DNA of 64,000 nt from JABDKJ01 sp964609215 (lineage in GTDB: Bacteria; Bacteroidota; Bacteroidia; Flavobacteriales_D; JABDKJ01). The stretch covers positions 124,001 to 188,000 of the forward strand of contig CAZSQZ010000002.1 of assembly GCA_964609215.1 (NCBI GenBank), written 5' to 3'. Below the pieces are notes generated by a model. That model saw nothing but the letters and a program-made list of their open reading frames with translations, did not search any database and was not told where the DNA came from. The translations under genes and the position numbers were made by a program. Positions 63,663-64,000 of this stretch are shown here, in pieces. How positions within the stretch are numbered: position 1 is the stretch's first letter; every line of letters starts with the position of its first letter.

Positions 63663-64000
63663 ATAAGACATGGTTAATCATCAAGCGAGAGTACTTTACT
63701 AGAGTAAAGAAGAAGAGCTTTATTTTAATGACCATTCTAGGACCACTTCTTTTTGTTGGCCTCACCTTCTTAGCTGTATTTCTTAGTCAAAAAGAATCTG
63801 GCACTACAGATGTTTTAATCTCGGACCCCCAAGGTCAGTTTGTCGCTTTAGATTCTAGTTTTTTACAGAATAATGAGAGTGTCACCTATAAAATTGAGCA
63901 CCAGGAATTTTCAGATAAGGAATTCAATGAAGGTCCTTATGATATAATGATTCAACTTTTAGACGCGGAAGACATAAGAAAAAAAGATATTCCTCTAGTC
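63659..64000 (+). CDS. ABC exporter permease (NatB-like), N-terminal part
   Basis: The frame starts at 63659, overlapping the ATPase stop by 4 bases, and runs off the right edge after 114 codons. It begins MNKTWLIIKREYFTRVKKKS, followed by a membrane helix (LMTILGPLLFVGLTFLAVFL) and a large extracytoplasmic segment. This is the pattern of ABC-2 or NatB-type permeases. Together with the upstream ATPase it forms a simple two-gene exporter. Confidence 0.9.
   Translation, partial: MNKTWLIIKREYFTRVKKKSFILMTILGPLLFVGLTFLAVFLSQKESGTTDVLISDPQGQFVALDSSFLQNNESVTYKIEHQEFSDKEFNEGPYDIMIQLLDAEDIRKKDIPLV

Noticed and set aside
1..64000. tRNA, rRNA, CRISPR arrays, insertion sequences or integrases
   Set aside because: None was seen in intergenic regions on either strand; the repeats found all lie inside protein genes.

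Overview
The window is an AT-rich chromosomal stretch from a member of the Bacteroidota, most likely a marine Flavobacteriales or Cryomorphaceae-like organism. Several things point there. Genes mostly lack purine-rich Shine-Dalgarno sequences and start after A/T-rich leaders. At least one promoter matches the Bacteroidota consensus TTTG-N19-TAnnTTTG exactly. Several secreted proteins end in type IX secretion (T9SS) C-terminal sorting domains. There are SprB/PorP/PorE-like gliding and secretion proteins, a DnaJ with the short zinc region usual in this phylum, and a ribosomal cluster in the order fusA-rpsJ...secY-map-infA-rpmJ...rpoA-rplQ.

Positions 1-16500 hold the 3' part of fusA and the complete S10-spc-alpha ribosomal supercluster, all on the plus strand. 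Genes are tightly packed, often with 1-base TAATG overlaps, and the cluster ends in a strong hairpin terminator. It includes two very short genes, rpmD (L30) and rpmJ (L36). L17 has a remarkable Ala/Glu-rich tail of about 170 residues, and S3 has an RGG-like tail.

Positions 16500-28250 look like an accessory insert. In flavobacteria, as I recall it, rplQ is normally followed directly by carA and eno. Here about 11.8 kb separates them. The insert holds a probably truncated surface protein (minus strand), two large paralogous T9SS substrates (1470 and 794 aa) with shared upstream and downstream signals and recent internal duplications, and between them an ArsR regulator, a DUF6428-like protein and a GNAT acetyltransferase. 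An ArsR-type operator lies just before arsR.

Positions 28250-32480 carry carA, eno and an unrecognised helical-repeat protein. Positions 32480-42920 (minus) form a surface-machinery operon: a small secreted protein, a 2382-aa SprB-repeat adhesin with a gliding-type C-terminal domain, a PorP/SprF-family protein and a PorE-like OmpA lipoprotein. Positions 43120-48200 (minus) carry a BamA/TamA-like outer-membrane protein, rmuC, a GWxTD lipoprotein and rlmB.

Positions 48350-53770 hold a 43-aa lipoprotein, an OsmC-family protein, an outer-membrane-like protein, lipA (TTG start) and a 989-aa sortilin-like propeller protein with a T9SS domain. Positions 53760-60660 (minus) form an envelope and salvage operon: lpxK, purine nucleoside phosphorylase, a TlpA-like thioredoxin lipoprotein, an M1 peptidase with a probable fused beta-barrel, and lpxH. 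The right end has grpE-dnaJ and an ABC exporter pair (NatA/NatB-like) whose permease runs off the window. No tRNA, rRNA, CRISPR array, transposase or integrase was seen.
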